This document shows positions 1 to 12,491 of a DNA stretch of 64,000 nucleotides, one piece after another (position 1 is the stretch's first letter; every line of letters starts with the position of its first letter). Source of the DNA: Mercurialis annua (taxonomy: Eukaryota; Streptophyta; Magnoliopsida; Malpighiales; Euphorbiaceae); contig NC_065576.1 of assembly GCF_937616625.2 (NCBI RefSeq), forward strand, positions 2,916,501 to 2,980,500. Reading direction: 5' to 3'. A program made the translations under genes and the position numbers. The notes beneath the pieces are model-generated. The model had not been told where the DNA came from, made no database searches, and saw only the letters and a list, made by a program, of their open reading frames with translations.

Positions 1-934
1 CTGGTTTAGAGAAAGACTTGCCAAGCAGCTCGACAAACATTTCCATAGCTTTCTCACCTTCTCCACTTTTAGCACACCACGAAATCATTGAATTCCAGGA
101 AACTAAATTCCGGTTCTCCATTCTACTGAAAACACTAAACGCCATTTTTCTGTCGCCGCAGCTACAATACATATCAAGCAAGGAATTCTGCAAAGCCGAA
201 TCAGGTACTACATTCAAAATAACAACTCGGGCATGAATAACTCGTCCCCAACTATAATATCCCAGTTTGCTACAAGCATTCAGTACCAATGAACACGTAA
301 ACCGGGTAGGAGTTTCACCAGACCTCACCATTTCACCATATAAACATAAGCTTTCCGTAATCCTACCATTCTTTAAATTTGCTGATATTATCGAATTCCA
401 CAGTATAACATCCTTTTCCGCCACATTCATAAACACTTTCTCCGCGGATTCCAAATCCCCACGATCCGAATACATTCCAAGCAATGTAGTTTGAACGCAA
501 ACATCATTAACAAACCCAAATTTAATAACTTGACCATGAAACAAACACCCCAAAAACCAATCCTCAAGTGAGCAACACACTTGCAATAAACTTGTAAATG
601 TCGCTCCATTCGGCCTCAACCCTCGGAAGCCCATATCAGCATACAACTTAAAACTCAAACCCACATAGCTACAATCTCTACAATACGCTGAAATTAGCGC
701 ATTATAAGAGATAATATTTCGTTGAGGCATTTTATCGAACACTTTCTGTGCATCCAATCGTGAACCGCAATGCGCATACATAGCAATGACATTGTTGTTA
801 AGATAAGGAGCTTGTGCATAACTGCTACAGGCTGTGGTAGTTAGAATCAACGCGTGTAATTGACGTGCCTTTTTAAGCGAGTTAATAGTTGTACACTTGT
901 TTATCAGAGTTTCTAAAAACGTTAATGGTGACAT
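1..934 (-). CDS. Pentatricopeptide repeat (PPR) protein, N-terminal part, runs off the window
   Basis: An uninterrupted minus-strand frame runs from an ATG at 934 to the window edge, giving about 311 codons without a stop. It begins MSPLTFLETLINKC and contains successive PPR-type blocks such as VFDKMPQRNIISYNALI, GMYSDRGDLESAEKVF and SRMENRNLVSWNSMI, spaced like a plant PLS-class PPR protein. Such proteins usually act in mitochondria or chloroplasts, binding organellar RNA for editing, splicing or stabilisation through helical repeats that read single bases. The lack of introns is typical of the family. The C-terminus, and so the E/DYW class, lies outside the window. The start was chosen as the first ATG giving the usual short leader before the first repeat. 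It diverges from the LINES gene across about 150 bp. Confidence 0.9.
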   Translation of the reverse strand, partial: MSPLTFLETLINKCTTINSLKKARQLHALILTTTACSSYAQAPYLNNNVIAMYAHCGSRLDAQKVFDKMPQRNIISYNALISAYCRDCSYVGLSFKLYADMGFRGLRPNGATFTSLLQVCCSLEDWFLGCLFHGQVIKFGFVNDVCVQTTLLGMYSDRGDLESAEKVFMNVAEKDVILWNSIISANLKNGRITESLCLYGEMVRSGETPTRFTCSLVLNACSKLGYYSWGRVIHARVVILNVVPDSALQNSLLDMYCSCGDRKMAFSVFSRMENRNLVSWNSMISWCAKSGEGEKAMEMFVELLGKSFSKP

Positions 935-1083
935 TAACCGCCAAAATTTGAAGCCGTTATAGAAATAGAAACGCCACCGTTTTATATGCTGCTTCTATAA
1001 TAACCAGACGGTAAAGCGACGCCGTATTTGCCTCTTAACGTTGCAGCTTACAGTTTCGCGGGCGATTATCAGAATCTGAAAAA
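935..1083. promoter_or_regulatory. Short bidirectional intergenic region between the PPR and LINES genes
   Basis: Only 149 bp separate the two divergent start codons (934 minus, 1084 plus), so both 5' leaders and promoters must lie here or overlap the neighbouring transcript. No convincing TATA box is visible apart from a weak AT-rich stretch near 980-985. Confidence 0.5.
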
Positions 1084-4000
1084 ATGTGTCGTCACTTGTT
1101 CTTTGCGAAGCTCTGCTGTTTGATTACTAATAAGCTTCCCGTGCATACAGTTAAGTTTTCTGATAATTTTTTTTATAATTTTTAGGGTTTCTGTTTGATG
1201 TATATTTTTAATTTTATATTATAATATACAGGAATTAGAAGTGGTTAATTTAAGCAAAGAAAAGGAGAAGGATCTTCTAATAGCACTGTCTCAGATTTAT
1301 AGAGATATTCAAAAACTTGAGTGTGGTGGTGGTTTAGATTTGCATCATGAAGATGATCATAACTGTTTGATAAAAGTCCTAGCTGACTTGGTGAAGTTTA
1401 TTTTCTTTTGAAGTTTGTTATGTCATGTTTAATAATAAGTTCAGTATTCTGAAATTTGACTTTTATGTGCTTTTGCTTTGAAATTTGCTTTGACAGATAA
1501 TATTATTAACAGTCGAGAATCGATATGTACAGCATTTAGTTGGCAACATTCTTGTTGTCATATCTGAATTTGTGTCTGCTTCTGTAAGTTGAACTTGTTA
1601 ATGTTGTGTTGGAACTAATTGTGTTTTATTTATCTTGTTAAGATGTAAATATTTTTCTCTCTTTTGCAGGGAAGTGAATGGGATTCTTTCGTTAAATCGT
1701 TGTTTATTTGTCTGAAATTGGTGATCTGTAATATGTTGTCACATTCTTTGGAGTTGGCTACATGTGGAGACGGGGTTTTAAAATGTGATCCGTCTAGCTT
1801 TGTTGTCTTAAAATCGAGATTAGTAAATGCTGACGGGTCTACGGCTGCTGCAATTATTCGAGTTTTACGTAACATTTTAAAAAATTTAAAGCAAGAAGAT
1901 GATGATGAACTTCATGGAGTGTACCTTGGGTCCGTGAGTTCTTTTCTTTCAAATATGTCCTCCTATATTAGGGGTGAGAGCCAAGCTGGTCAGATTAGTG
2001 GGACTAAGGAAAGCGATTCTCGGAATGTACACTATATGGATGCTTTACTTGAAAGAAATATCTGTGACGAGCAGAAGAAAATATTGTTTCTTGGCACTTT
2101 TATTCAATTTCTCTGTTCATTGGTTGAACAAAGCTTTGAGGTGGAAGCAGAGATTGGTTTACAAGATCATTATCCAATTCTTTGCTTAATTACGAGCTTT
2201 GTGCCTAAATTTTTGTCTTGGCAAGGGAATTGTGACTGTTCATCTGTCTCTCTATACTTCAGACATAAATTGTTGGTAAGAATTTTCCTCATTGCTTCAG
2301 TTGTTTGATTCATGTAAAGGGGTGATAGTCTTTGCGTACATTCTTTAGGACAACCATAAAGATGTCTTGCATAGGAAAAGAGCTTGTTTTCAGTCTTCTG
2401 ACAACAACCAGATTTCCTCTTTAGATGCTTACTCGTTGCTATGATGTTACTCCCGGTGCACTTTACTTGTCTTTTTAGCTGCATCTAGTGTATATTTGCT
2501 GTGATACAACTGCATTATAACTCTTTTAGTCCATTAAAATTGTGGTTTACATGAGCAAACACATGTTTTGCAGATGCTGATGGTCCGGCTCAGTAACCAA
2601 ACTTGTATAGGTTATTTCACTCTGACTTTATGGCTGCAACTTCTTCATGATAACTTTGGATTGCTTTTGTGGAAATGCACGGTCAAACTTGAATTTGCTC
2701 AAGATGAAAGCCTTGAAGGCTCTCCATTTTTATCAAGTCTCTCTGATGGAGAAATAAGTAGAATAAACTCTAATCACTTGCAAAGGTGGGCTGTTCTCCT
2801 TTTTCTGAGGTGTTGTTTTGGTCTTATCAGCTCAACAAGGGACTCGAGCAAGCAGTGTACATGCGGAACTCTTAACTATTGCTTGTGTTACTCAGTCTCG
2901 GACTCAGACTGTTGTGGTAGAAAGAAAGGCTTCTTAGAGCTTTATAATTGGCTTCAAGAGCATCTTGAAATTGATATGTCCGTGGGCCGTGAATTATATA
3001 TTGAGAAGTGTATAAATTTCACCTCATCTTTCCTTCAGCTTTTTATGCATGAGGTTTGTATTCAACTCTTTGAAAAACTTGTCTGGTTAACTCAACTAAA
3101 TGTTAATCTGATCTGTTTGAAATCAGCTGCATTCAATAATCACATTTCTGAATTTCACTCTGGTTTAGGTACATATAGAGAAAGGTTAAGTAGGCAGTAC
3201 TGTTAAATTTATTTCATGACTTTGAACTCTGAAGGTTTAGTAGTTAGTACTGTTAGATCTCTCTAGTCTCTATCACTTCATCTTAACTTGCATAGTTGCA
3301 TTCAATGTCTTCCTTTTTCACTTTACAGACATGCATTTCTTGGAACTTTAATTTTCCAGTTACTTGTTTCTTCTTTGTTCAGGATGATGTTTTATTTAAA
3401 GTGCTTTTGCAATTGCGAAGCATACACTCTTGTGTTGAGCAATGGTGAGCATCAAGATTTCAGTTGGCTATATGTAGTTATTAGACTTTAAACATAACCC
3501 TTGTGCCTGAACTTAATTGTATTGTGGACTTTAAAGCAGGTCTAATGGAGAAAAGTACTCTTTAGGAGATATAGAAGAAGATATTCTTTCTCATATTTCA
3601 CACATCATTAATCCTGTGAATCTGTTCCATCTATTTCTTGCAGAGGTAAGTGTTTTACATTCAGAAGGTTTGATGTTCTAACTTCCAAACATAGCCATAT
3701 AGGCAAGCCTCTCCAGACAGAGGCTTAAGAACCAAACATAAGAGGCACATTATATTAGTTTGATTACTTAGACTTAATGATTGAACTGTTCCCGAGATTC
3801 TTATTCCTCATTCTCCTGCAGTTGCATTACGATCATCAAGTAATTCTTGATTACCTTATTTCTAAAGATACAGGAACTGATTGTGCAGAATATCTTCTAA
3901 GGTGCGTCTTCCAGTTGGTTTTATTTGTACCTGATTTTTCATGCCTTATAATTCGTCAGTCAAATAATCTATTTGGAGCATCAAAGCATTCTTACAATTT

Positions 4001-5052
4001 TGATTCTTTGCTGAGCTGGTCCTTTTGTTTTCTCATTTGTCCTTTTCTACATGACTTCAGCATGGTTCTTATTGTTTTTTATTCTTATTCTTTTTGCAGG
4101 TGTTTACGCACAGTGTGCAATTCATGGCATTTGTTTACAACATTTTCTATGCAGAAGAAAATAGTAAAATACTCATCTTGCAAGAAAAGAAAAACCTGTC
4201 TGGATATTTCTAGTCTTCAGGTGGAGGCATCATCTGTGCATGCATTGTACAGTTCTTCCACAATTGCAGAACAGGGAAAGAAAGATGTTGAATATATCGA
4301 GAAGCAGTACAAAACCAGAAAAAAGCTGTTCAAGGAAGCCAAAGGCTGCTTGCTTTCTTTGAAAGATTCTGTACAAAATCTTCAACAGAAGAATTTGTTC
4401 CCATATAATCCTGAAGTTCTTTTAAGACGGTGCGCTTTTTGAGTTATCTTTTGTCTGATTTATATTGATGTGTTTGTGGTTCCACTAAAGGATTTATTTT
4501 CTTCATTGTTGTGATACGTGTGCCTTGGCATTGTTTAGTATGGAGGTTAACATAATGGGAAAAGATTGTGGCATATGTAATATGCATCATTTCATTTCCT
4601 CGGGAGTGAAATATTCTTTAGCAGCATAGGTTATAGAGCAGCATTTCCCATTCCGATTTTGTGGAATGCCTTCAATGAGACTTGTAAACTTTTGCTGATT
4701 ACTATTTTTGTGGTAACTGTATAACTTTGCGTCTTCAATAGCAGAACTACTGATAAATTAGATTTATCTTACATTGTAAAAGTTGGCTTACATGATAATA
4801 TCTCCGTTCTCCAGTCATTAATTCCAAAAGAGGTCCCATCTGACTTAACATCCATTTGATACAGTGATGTGAAGAACCCTAGGCATGAGCTGATTGCATT
4901 ATCTACATGTTGACACATAGCCCTTTTCTGTTAAAAGAAGAAGAAGACAGTTTCTTACTATGCTGTTTAAACTACCAAGTTTTCATTTATGAAAATTATA
5001 CTGATTGATCTCATGCAGTTTGACAAAGTTTGAGGAGCTGTGTTTTGATTAA
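1084..5052 (+). CDS. LINES (LINS1-like) protein, complete, ten exons
   Basis: Ten exons splice into one 669-residue frame: 1084-1149, 1232-1390, 1497-1583, 1670-2275, 2574-3053, 3383-3444, 3540-3645, 3822-3901, 4100-4429 and 5019-5052. All junctions are GT-AG and keep phase. The C-terminal segment, including LLRCLRTVCNSW and the terminal LFPYNPEVLLRRLTKFEELC, looks like the conserved C-terminal domain of the metazoan/plant Lines (LINS1) family; the long leucine- and cysteine-rich part before it fits the helical N-terminal domain. The total length is close to that of animal LINS1. The molecular role in plants is not established; an ARM-like helical scaffold is an inference. The start is the first ATG after an in-frame stop at 1036. 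A fragment of intron 7 and exon 8 has been copied to about 7958-8068. Confidence 0.75.
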
Positions 5053-5359
5053 AACGACATGGATTTTCCTTGAAAGGAGCAACTGTTCAGGAGTTTCAAT
5101 GGGGCTGATAACTGCACCTTTTGAATTAAGATTGAACAATGAATTAAAGTTCTACCCGAAGTAGCTCTGGACTCCTGAGATTTTGATTACACGTCGACTG
5201 CGTTGACTGCGTTGACCGCATTGGTATTGTGTTTATAAAACTGTTTGTGACACTAGCTGTTATATTATATCAATGCTGCATGACCATACTCTTGAAGAGT
5301 TCTCCACTTGATTCTAGCACTATTCATGTTTGGGAAAAAATTGTTTGGATAAAATCTAG
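5053..5359. other. Intergenic, 3' flank of the LINES gene
   Basis: There is no open frame or repeat of note beyond a short imperfect repeat around 5196-5222 (tgcgttgac units). It presumably contains the LINES 3' untranslated region. Confidence 0.4.
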
Positions 5360-5650
5360 TATAATAATTGAAGAAGCCACCATGGCCTTCTTATCTCACC
5401 ATACTAGACACTTTACTATTTTGTCTCATCGAGATTACCACAGAGTTGCCAATTGGAATTAACGATTGTGGGACCAGTTCAAGGTCCTCCTCTCTTAGTA
5501 TAATGTGGTATCTTTCGACATATATGAATAACTTTGTCTTCTCGAAAAGTATATAGCCGATACTTGTACGGGCAAATAGAGTTTTTCGTTGATAGTATAA
5601 AAGTAAGCATTCAGCTAACAAAAGGGTGAGCAAAAGCGAAGTGATTCGAC
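5360..5650 (+). promoter_or_regulatory. MES-A promoter region with TATA box
   Basis: TATAAAAG lies at 5596-5603, 48 bp before the MES-A start codon. The block from about 5365 is closely repeated ahead of MES-B (about 8130-8419, TATA at 8365-8372), including the gttgccaattggaattaacga stretch near 5445. The promoter was therefore copied together with the gene. Confidence 0.7.
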
Positions 5651-7607
5651 ATGGAAGCTACTCGGAGGCATTTTGTTTTGGTCCATGGAGCCTGTCATGG
5701 AGCATGGTGTTGGTATAAGGTGGCAACTCTGCTGAAATCTGCTGGCCATAAAGTTACAACATTGGAAATGGCTGCTTCTGGGGTTCACCCCAAGCAGGTG
5801 GATGATATCCCTTTATTTTCGGACTACTATGAGCCCTTGACGGAATTCATGAAGACTTTGCTGCCAGACGAGAGGGTTATTCTAGTAGGTCACAGTTTGG
5901 GTGGGCTTTGCTTATCTGCTGCTATGGAGAGGTTTCCTGAAAAAGTTTCTGCTGGAGTATTTGTGACAGCTTATATGCCAGGCCCTGACTTCAGTTACGT
6001 CACTTTAAAGGAAGAGGTACGTTCTGTCTCTCTCTCTCTCTGAATTGCAAATATAACTGTCAGGATTGGTCCTGAAGTGATCAGAATCCATGTGTTTATT
6101 TGTCTTTATGAATTAGTTTTCTTTCGTCAACATAGCAATTTTTTAAAAACTGATAAAACAAATAAATTAGGAGACGAGCGACTTGATTACTTATTGTGTC
6201 TTTAAAAGTAAGGAAAATGTTTTGCCTGCGACTCTGCTTAGCTCGTAAAATGCTCATAGCTTACATATTTACATTAGAACACCGTAAATCGCTTATTTCT
6301 AAGAAGTATAATTTCAGAAACAAGTCCATTACATGTTATAAGAAATTCTAAGTAGTAAATGGGGAAGATGAAGAGTGATTTGTCAATAAGAAACAAAGTT
6401 CACAAGATTTAGCATACTTTCTGTTGAATTTATCGTCAATTTAATTTGCAGTTGGTTGATGGATGAATCCAAAGAAAAAAAGAATCTAGAAACAAGAGTT
6501 GGCCATGACTTTTGCATTTGCTCAACCACATGTCTTGTCTTTTTGTTTCTAAGCTGATGTTTACAATGCAGAATTGCTGAAAAGAGAACAAATAGAAACT
6601 CATATTCTATTATGACATCTACGTATTCCTGCACCTTTTATGAACTTGTCCTTGTGATTTACATTTTCCTTAATTCGGATTTATTTGCTATTAAGTGGTC
6701 TGTGGTGATATCTAGGGGTGTGCAAAAAAAGAACTAAATTTATAAATCGAACTAGACTTAACTAAATAGGTTCCATTTGGTTTTTTAATTATTTTGATTG
6801 GGTTCAAAATGTTAATTATTTCGGTTCATTTCGGTATTTACTTGAAAAAATTTGAAAAACCCGAATCGAACCAAATATTTTATATAAATAAAACTGTACA
6901 ATTATATAACAAATACGTGGTGGAGTGACATGACTCCAAACTAAGTATGTTAATCCATCTGATCGACTTTCTTATTTGTTGAATTAATACACATTCTTTT
7001 AAATGCTATAGAATTTCAGAAAAAGCCGAACCAAATCAATTCAGAAAATCTGGTTTTTATGTTTTGGTTCGGTTTTATGGAATGCATAAATTGATATCTT
7101 TTTCTGAAACATATGCAGTTTGATAGACAGTTTAATTCCTTCATGGACACGGAATTTATGTTTGACAAAGGATCAAACTACCCTCCAACCTCCATACGAC
7201 TTGGACCAAACTGTTTAGCAACAAACTTGTACCAGCTCTCTCCTACTGAGGTGATATAAGTTTCGCCTATTTTCTATGATAATATGTCTATAAAACTGGA
7301 TTTTTGATACCCAGATTTGCAGGATCTAACTCTTGCTACTCTGTTGATGAGACATTTGCCATTCTATGAAAACATTGCTGTACAAGATACAATAACGGTC
7401 ACCAAAGAGAAATACGGGTCCGTTCCTCGAATTTTCGTTGTGTGTGACCAAGATTTGATAATGACTGAGGATTTTCAGAGGTGGATGATCAAGAACAATC
7501 CGCCGGACGAGGTAAAGATTATAACTGGCTCTGATCACATGGTCATGTTTTCCAAACCACAAGAGTTATGCTCTTGCCTCCAGGAGATTGCCAAAAAATA
7601 TGTATGA
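5651..7607 (+). CDS. MES-A: SABP2/methylesterase-family alpha/beta hydrolase
   Basis: Exons 5651-6016, 7119-7250 and 7323-7607 give 260 residues, the length of tobacco SABP2. The family hydrolyses small methyl esters such as methyl salicylate, methyl jasmonate or methyl-IAA in the cytosol. The oxyanion region is LVHGACHGAW; the nucleophile is Ser82 in GHSLGG; the acid is Asp210 in VCDQD; the base is His238 in GSDHM. Gly13 and Met239 are the esterase-type residues; hydroxynitrile lyases carry Thr and Lys there. The cap exon has the MDTxF...PPT pattern seen in A to H. Intron 1 (1.1 kb) carries a transposon remnant also present in MES-B; intron 2 is only 72 bp. AATAAA at 7662 is a likely poly(A) signal. 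The substrate cannot be told from sequence. Confidence 0.95.
6712..7085. repeat. Transposon remnant in intron 1 of MES-A
   Basis: The segment begins aggggtgtgcaaa and carries repeated cggttcg/ccgaacc-type motifs (aacccgaatcgaacc, gaaaaagccgaacc), a composition common in plant non-autonomous elements. A degenerate counterpart sits at the same place in MES-B (about 9305-9690), so it was present before the two genes duplicated. Confidence 0.55.
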
Positions 7608-7957
7608 ATTTCTACTTCCTTGTCCTGGAGATTGTTAGCCTATTGATGCCGAAGAGAAGTGAATAAAACATGGAAAATAATGTAACTGTAAATATTGGAC
7701 CAGTAATTTTGCAGTATCTGCACGATTTTTACCAGTAATTTGGTAAGAAATTTCAAATAATTACTGTGTTCTATAATATAATTGTTCATTTTATCATTTG
7801 ACATAATTTAAAAAAAAAACACAATTTAAATTTTATTTTATTTTTAGAAATTTATCTTTATCTTTTCTAGTATACTCTTATTAATTACTATAACTAATTC
7901 ACTTTCTTGAGAAATAACAAGAAATAGTGGACTTTAAATAGAGGTAATATAGAAAGA
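7608..7957. other. Intergenic, 3' flank of MES-A
   Basis: AT-rich sequence with no supported gene; it contains the MES-A 3' untranslated region. Confidence 0.4.
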
Positions 7958-8068
7958 TTAAGAACCAAATGTAAGAGAATTATTAGATTAGTTTGATTAC
8001 CTAGACTTAATGATTGAACTGTTCATTAGATTATGTAATCCTCATTCTACAGTTGCATTACGATCACC
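7958..8068 (+). pseudogene. Duplicated fragment of the LINES gene (intron 7 end plus start of exon 8)
   Basis: This stretch closely repeats 3725-3838 of the LINES gene, including ttgattac(c/t)tagacttaatg, the 3' splice site and about the first 14 bases of exon 8 (ttgcattacgatca). It then breaks off. It marks the left edge of the segment that was duplicated to make MES-B and then mostly lost. Confidence 0.75.
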
Positions 8069-8129
8069 ATTTGGCAGTTTATTATTTTATGTAATCCTCA
8101 TTCTGCAGTTAAACTTTTCATTAAATGAG

Positions 8130-8419
8130 AAAGCCACCATAGCCTCCTTATCTCAACGTATTTGGCAGTTTACTATTTATTTGATCAAGATACTTCTCAC
8201 AGAGTTGCCAATTGGAATTAACGACCGGGGACCAGTCCAAGGTCCCCGTCACTTAGTACAATGTGGATGTGGTATCTTCTAGACATCTATGAATAACTTT
8301 ATCTTCTTGAAAATTAGTATACAGCCGAAACTTGTATGATTAAAATAGAGTTTTTCGTTGATAGTATAAAAGTAATCATTCAACAAGCGAAAGGGTAAGC
8401 AAAAGCTAAGCTATTCGAC
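8130..8419 (+). promoter_or_regulatory. MES-B promoter region, duplicate of the MES-A promoter
   Basis: This is similar throughout to 5365-5650. TATAAAAG is at 8365-8372, 48 bp before the ATG, exactly as in MES-A. Confidence 0.7.
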
Positions 8420-10207
8420 ATGGAAGCGACTCAGAGGCATTTTGTTTTGGTCCATGGAGCCTGTCATGGAGCATGGTGTTGGTATAAGGTGGCAACTCTG
8501 CTGAAATCTGCTGGCCATAAAGTTACAACATTGGATATGGCTGCTTCTGGGGTCCACCCCAAGCAGGTGAATGATATCCCTTTATTTTCGGACTATTATG
8601 AGCCCTTGACGGAATTCATGACGACTTTGCCGCCAGACGAGAGGGTTATTCTTGTAGGTCACAGTATGGGAGGGCTTTGCTTATCTGCTGCCATGGAGAG
8701 GTTTCCTGAAAAAATTTCCGCTGGAGTATTTGCAACAGCTTTTATGCCAGGCCCCGGCTTCAGTTACATCACTGTGATAGAAGAGGTATGTTCTGCCCCT
8801 CTCTGAAATGCAAATACAAACGCCAGGATTGTTCCTGAAGTTATCAGAATCCATATGTTTATTTATCTTTACTAATTAGTTTTCTTTTGTCAATATAGCA
8901 ATTTTTTCAATAGTTAAGATTATTTATATTAGCATAATCTATTACATGCTATAAGAACTTAGTCTATTACATGCTATAAGAAATTCTTTAAGTAGCTAAA
9001 TGAGGAAGATGAGGGGATATTTGTCAATAAGAATTAAAATTCATAAGACTCTGCGTATTTTCTGTTGAATTACGGTCACTTAATTTGCAGTCAGTTGATG
9101 GATGAGTCCAAAGATAAAAAGAATCTAAAATACAAGAGCCGGTCATGACTTTTGCATTTACTCAACTATGATGTTTTGTTTTTATTTGTTTCTAAGTTGA
9201 TGCTTACAATGCAGAATTGTTCACAAAAAAACAAACAGAAACTCATGTTCTGTTATGGCATCTACCTATGCTTGCACATGTTTATGAACTTATCCTGTGG
9301 TGATATCTAGTGGTGTGCAAAAAAAAAAAAACAAAAAAAGAAACGATAAATGAAAACAAACCGAACTTGAATTATGGGTTCTGTTCGGTTCTTAATGATT
9401 TAGATTCGGTTCAAAATTGTGATTATTACAATTCAATCCGCCTATTACTTTCAAAAAAAATGAAAAAACCGAATCTACTGAAATATTTCGTAGAAATTAA
9501 TTAATTTAATTGTATAACAGTAAACAAATAATTGGTAGAGTAACATATATATGACTCTAAGACCTTAATTAATGTACTATGTTATCCATCTAACCGACTC
9601 TTTTATTTGTTCATTTTATGCACATTCTTTTATATATTATAGATTTTTTTTTTGTTTTATGTTTTTGACGGTTTGGTTACGGATATCTACTTCTAAAACA
9701 TATGCAGTTTGATAGACAGTTTAATTCCTACATGGACACACAATATATTTTTGACAATGGACCAAACAACCCTCCAAGCTCCATACGATTTGGACCAAAC
9801 TTTTCAGCAACAAACTTGTACCAGCTCTCTCCTAGTGAGGTAATATAATTTTCTCCGATTTTCTATGATAATATGTTGAATTCTCCTCTATAAGACTCGA
9901 TTTTTGATACTGAGATTTGCAGGATCTAACTCTAGCCACATTGTTGATGAGACATATGCCATTCTATGAAAAATCTGCTGTACAAAATATGATAACGGTC
10001 ACCAAGGAGAAATATGGAACCGTTCCTCGAATTTACGTTGTGTGTGACCAAGATTTGATAATTATGGAAGATTTCCAGAGGTGGATGATCACGAACAATC
10101 CGCCGGACGAGGTAAAGATTATAACTGGCTCTGATCATATGGTCATGTTTTCCAAACCACAAGAGTTATGCTCTTGCCTTCAAGAGATTGCCGAAAAATA
10201 CTTATGA
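8420..10207 (+). CDS. MES-B: SABP2/methylesterase-family alpha/beta hydrolase
   Basis: Exons 8420-8785, 9708-9839 and 9923-10207 give 260 residues with no disruption. It is the closest relative of MES-A: same exon sizes, near-identical first exon, shared promoter and shared intron 1 insertion. The triad is Ser82 (GHSMGG), Asp210 and His238 (GSDHM). Differences from A include Asp for Glu at residue 39, Met for Leu after the nucleophile, and Met for Leu at residue 178 in exon 3. Splice sites are GAG|GTATG, atgcag|TTT, GAG|GTAAT and ttgcag|GAT. It is a likely recent tandem copy, and the retained frame suggests it is still functional. The substrate is not predictable from sequence. Confidence 0.95.
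9305..9690. repeat. Transposon remnant in intron 1 of MES-B
   Basis: It begins gtggtgtgcaaaaaa and has gttcggttctt and ttcggttcaaa motifs. It is the diverged counterpart of the insertion in MES-A intron 1. Confidence 0.5.
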
Positions 10208-10509
10208 ATTCACACTTGCTAGTCGTGGGCTAAAGGGAAGAATAATGTAATTGCGAAAATATTGGACCACTAATTTTGCATTACATGCATTGATTTTTCA
10301 TCGTTTGTCTTTTTTGAGTTGACTTTTCGTGCTCCAATCTTATTTAGAGCTAGGTAGCACGGACACTTTATTCAATTGACGTGTCTCATTTCAAAAACAT
10401 TTCGGATATTGACGTTTCGTACACGTAACATTTTAGAGTTTAATATGTTCAATAATTTTTATTTATGTTAATGTTTTCATTTCAAAGAAATTGAACTATA
10501 TTTCAAATT

Positions 10510-11012
10510 GGCCTAATCACTCAAAAACCTCTCACCTTTAAACTTTTTTTCAATTCCACCCCGACGTTGAAAATTTATCAATTTTACCCACTTTTGAATT
10601 TTCCGTTTTCAATTGTACCCCAATATTTTAATTTTTGTTAATTTTTTACTTAAATGATGAAATCATTCAATTAATTAAGTCTAAACATGAAATTAAATTC
10701 TTTTTTATTCAAAAAAGTACAAATAAGTCCTTTATTTTTAAAAACTAACTAAAAACCATAATCAAATTAACACTAATTTAAATTCTTAATTAATTTAACT
10801 AAATTTAAATAAATTTTAAAAATATACAATTAATATATGCGAGACATGGAGAATGTTTTAAACAAATTTCCAAACGCAAAAGACGTTAATTTAATTTTTC
10901 AGGGTACAATTGAAACACAAAAATGTAAAATAAGGTAAAATTGACAAATTTTCAACGTCAGGGTATGATTGAAAAGGGGCTAAAAGGTCGGGGGGTTTTA
11001 AGACATTAGGCC
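10510..11012. mobile_element. Mutator-type MITE with 9-bp target duplication
   Basis: TTTCAAATT occurs on both sides (10501-10509 and 11013-11021). The ends are inverted repeats (ggcctaatcactcaaaaacc against the reverse of gggttttaagacattaggcc) and there is no coding capacity. It shares its GGCCTAAT terminus with elements at 20475, 40406 and 52260. Confidence 0.85.
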
Positions 11013-11099
11013 TTTCAAATTTTAGAGAATAATTTTCTGGGTGAAATGATTGATCTGTTTGCTTCTTATAATGCTCAGATTAAATACTGAAATGTCTTA

Positions 11100-12028
11100 T
11101 TGTTTCAATTTTTTTTTGGGGGGGGGGATGCCTGCTGAATACGAACAGATCGGTTCGTCCTGCGGCCGGAGGTGGGCGGCGGCGGTTGCAGGTGGAGGGA
11201 TGGGTAGAATTTAGGTTTCTTAATTTTAAGATTTTTAATTTTAGGTTTTGAAGAGTATTTTGAATTTTTTGAATGATTAGAGTTTTTTGATGACGTGTTA
11301 GGTGGTGTGTAGCTAATTGTGGTATATTTTTTTTGTATGTGCCACTTAAAAAATGCTTAACCGTGTTAGTTTAAAATGGACAATAGGGAGTTTAGTGGCT
11401 TCGAAATTGAAATATAGGGAGCTTATGGATTGACGGTCCAAAAGTCGGAACAATAGACGATAATTAGCCCTGCTTTCATCATCCTTTGGAAATGCTTTTT
11501 TGCCCCACCCCTTTATATAACCATCATCAATAATGAAACAAAAGAAAAAGAAAATAATAATTTCTATAAATAACTTTAAACCAAACAGCTTATCAAGAAA
11601 TAACTAAACATAACCCTACTGGCAAGCAAGGTTGGTCCCTTAGCAAACTGTCATTGCTTCTTTTTTGAACCTTTTTTTTTTTTGCTTATATGCTGTTTTA
11701 ATGAGCTTTGTGTTTGAAAATTTGATGATTTTTGCTTTCCAGTTAGGGCATGGATAAATATTGAAATTATATCCTAGGTATCCTTTGGACAATTTGGCCA
11801 GCCAAGAAGGGTAATAATTGCAATAATGGTGTGTGATTTCTTCCCTTTTCCTAGATTGCCCCCTTTCATTTAGTTAAAAAATGACATTTTCAACAAAATA
11901 TGATATATAGAGGGACTCGGCAAGCAAAAACTAAACTATAGGAACCAGATAATTAAAAACCTTTAATACATATGGACCCATATGGATTTAGCCAAATCAA
12001 AATGAACATACATTTAAAATAGAGAAGA
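11100..12028. other. Intergenic upstream of MES-C, with a small GC-rich island
   Basis: The sequence at 11120-11210 holds a G-run and a GC-rich stretch (gcggccggaggtgggcggcg) unlike its AT-rich surroundings. It is probably the remains of an element. No frame or known motif is supported in the rest. Confidence 0.35.
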
Positions 12029-12322
12029 GGGTCAAACCGGCCCTTAAATTTGTATTTCGGATCAAATTAATTATTTTTAATATTTTTTAATCAATTATAT
12101 CTCCAAATTTATGTTTTGAAATCATATTAGTCATGTTTAACTCTTTTATTCGATTAGATGTCAAATTCTTTTAATTTATATCAAATAACCCCTAAGTTTG
12201 GAAATTTAATTGACTAAAGTGATCTATTTGATCCCGAAATATAAATTTGAAAATCTAATTGACTAAAAAAATTAAAAATAATTTATTTGGAGCCTGACAC
12301 AAGTACGAGAGCCGGATTAACC
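12029..12322. mobile_element. Foldback MITE upstream of MES-C
   Basis: The left end (gggtcaaaccggcccttaaa) is repeated inverted at the right end (gagagccggattaacc), and both arms continue into attatttttaa. There is no coding capacity, and the target duplication is not clear. Confidence 0.6.
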
Positions 12323-12491
12323 TGTTGCTTATCTAAAACAATTGGATGAAATTGAACCACGTCACTTGCTTACCATCCTGACATTGATGTCAAGTTTCAA
12401 CAATCTTCAAGCATAATCCACATGCAGGAAAATCATATCATCCGTAAGCAATTAATTTGCGGTAAATTACAATACAAGGCATGTCCCCTCT

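Noticed and set aside
5229..5633. Open frames upstream of MES-A as small genes
   Set aside because: They fall in the promoter block that is duplicated before MES-B with frame-breaking differences.
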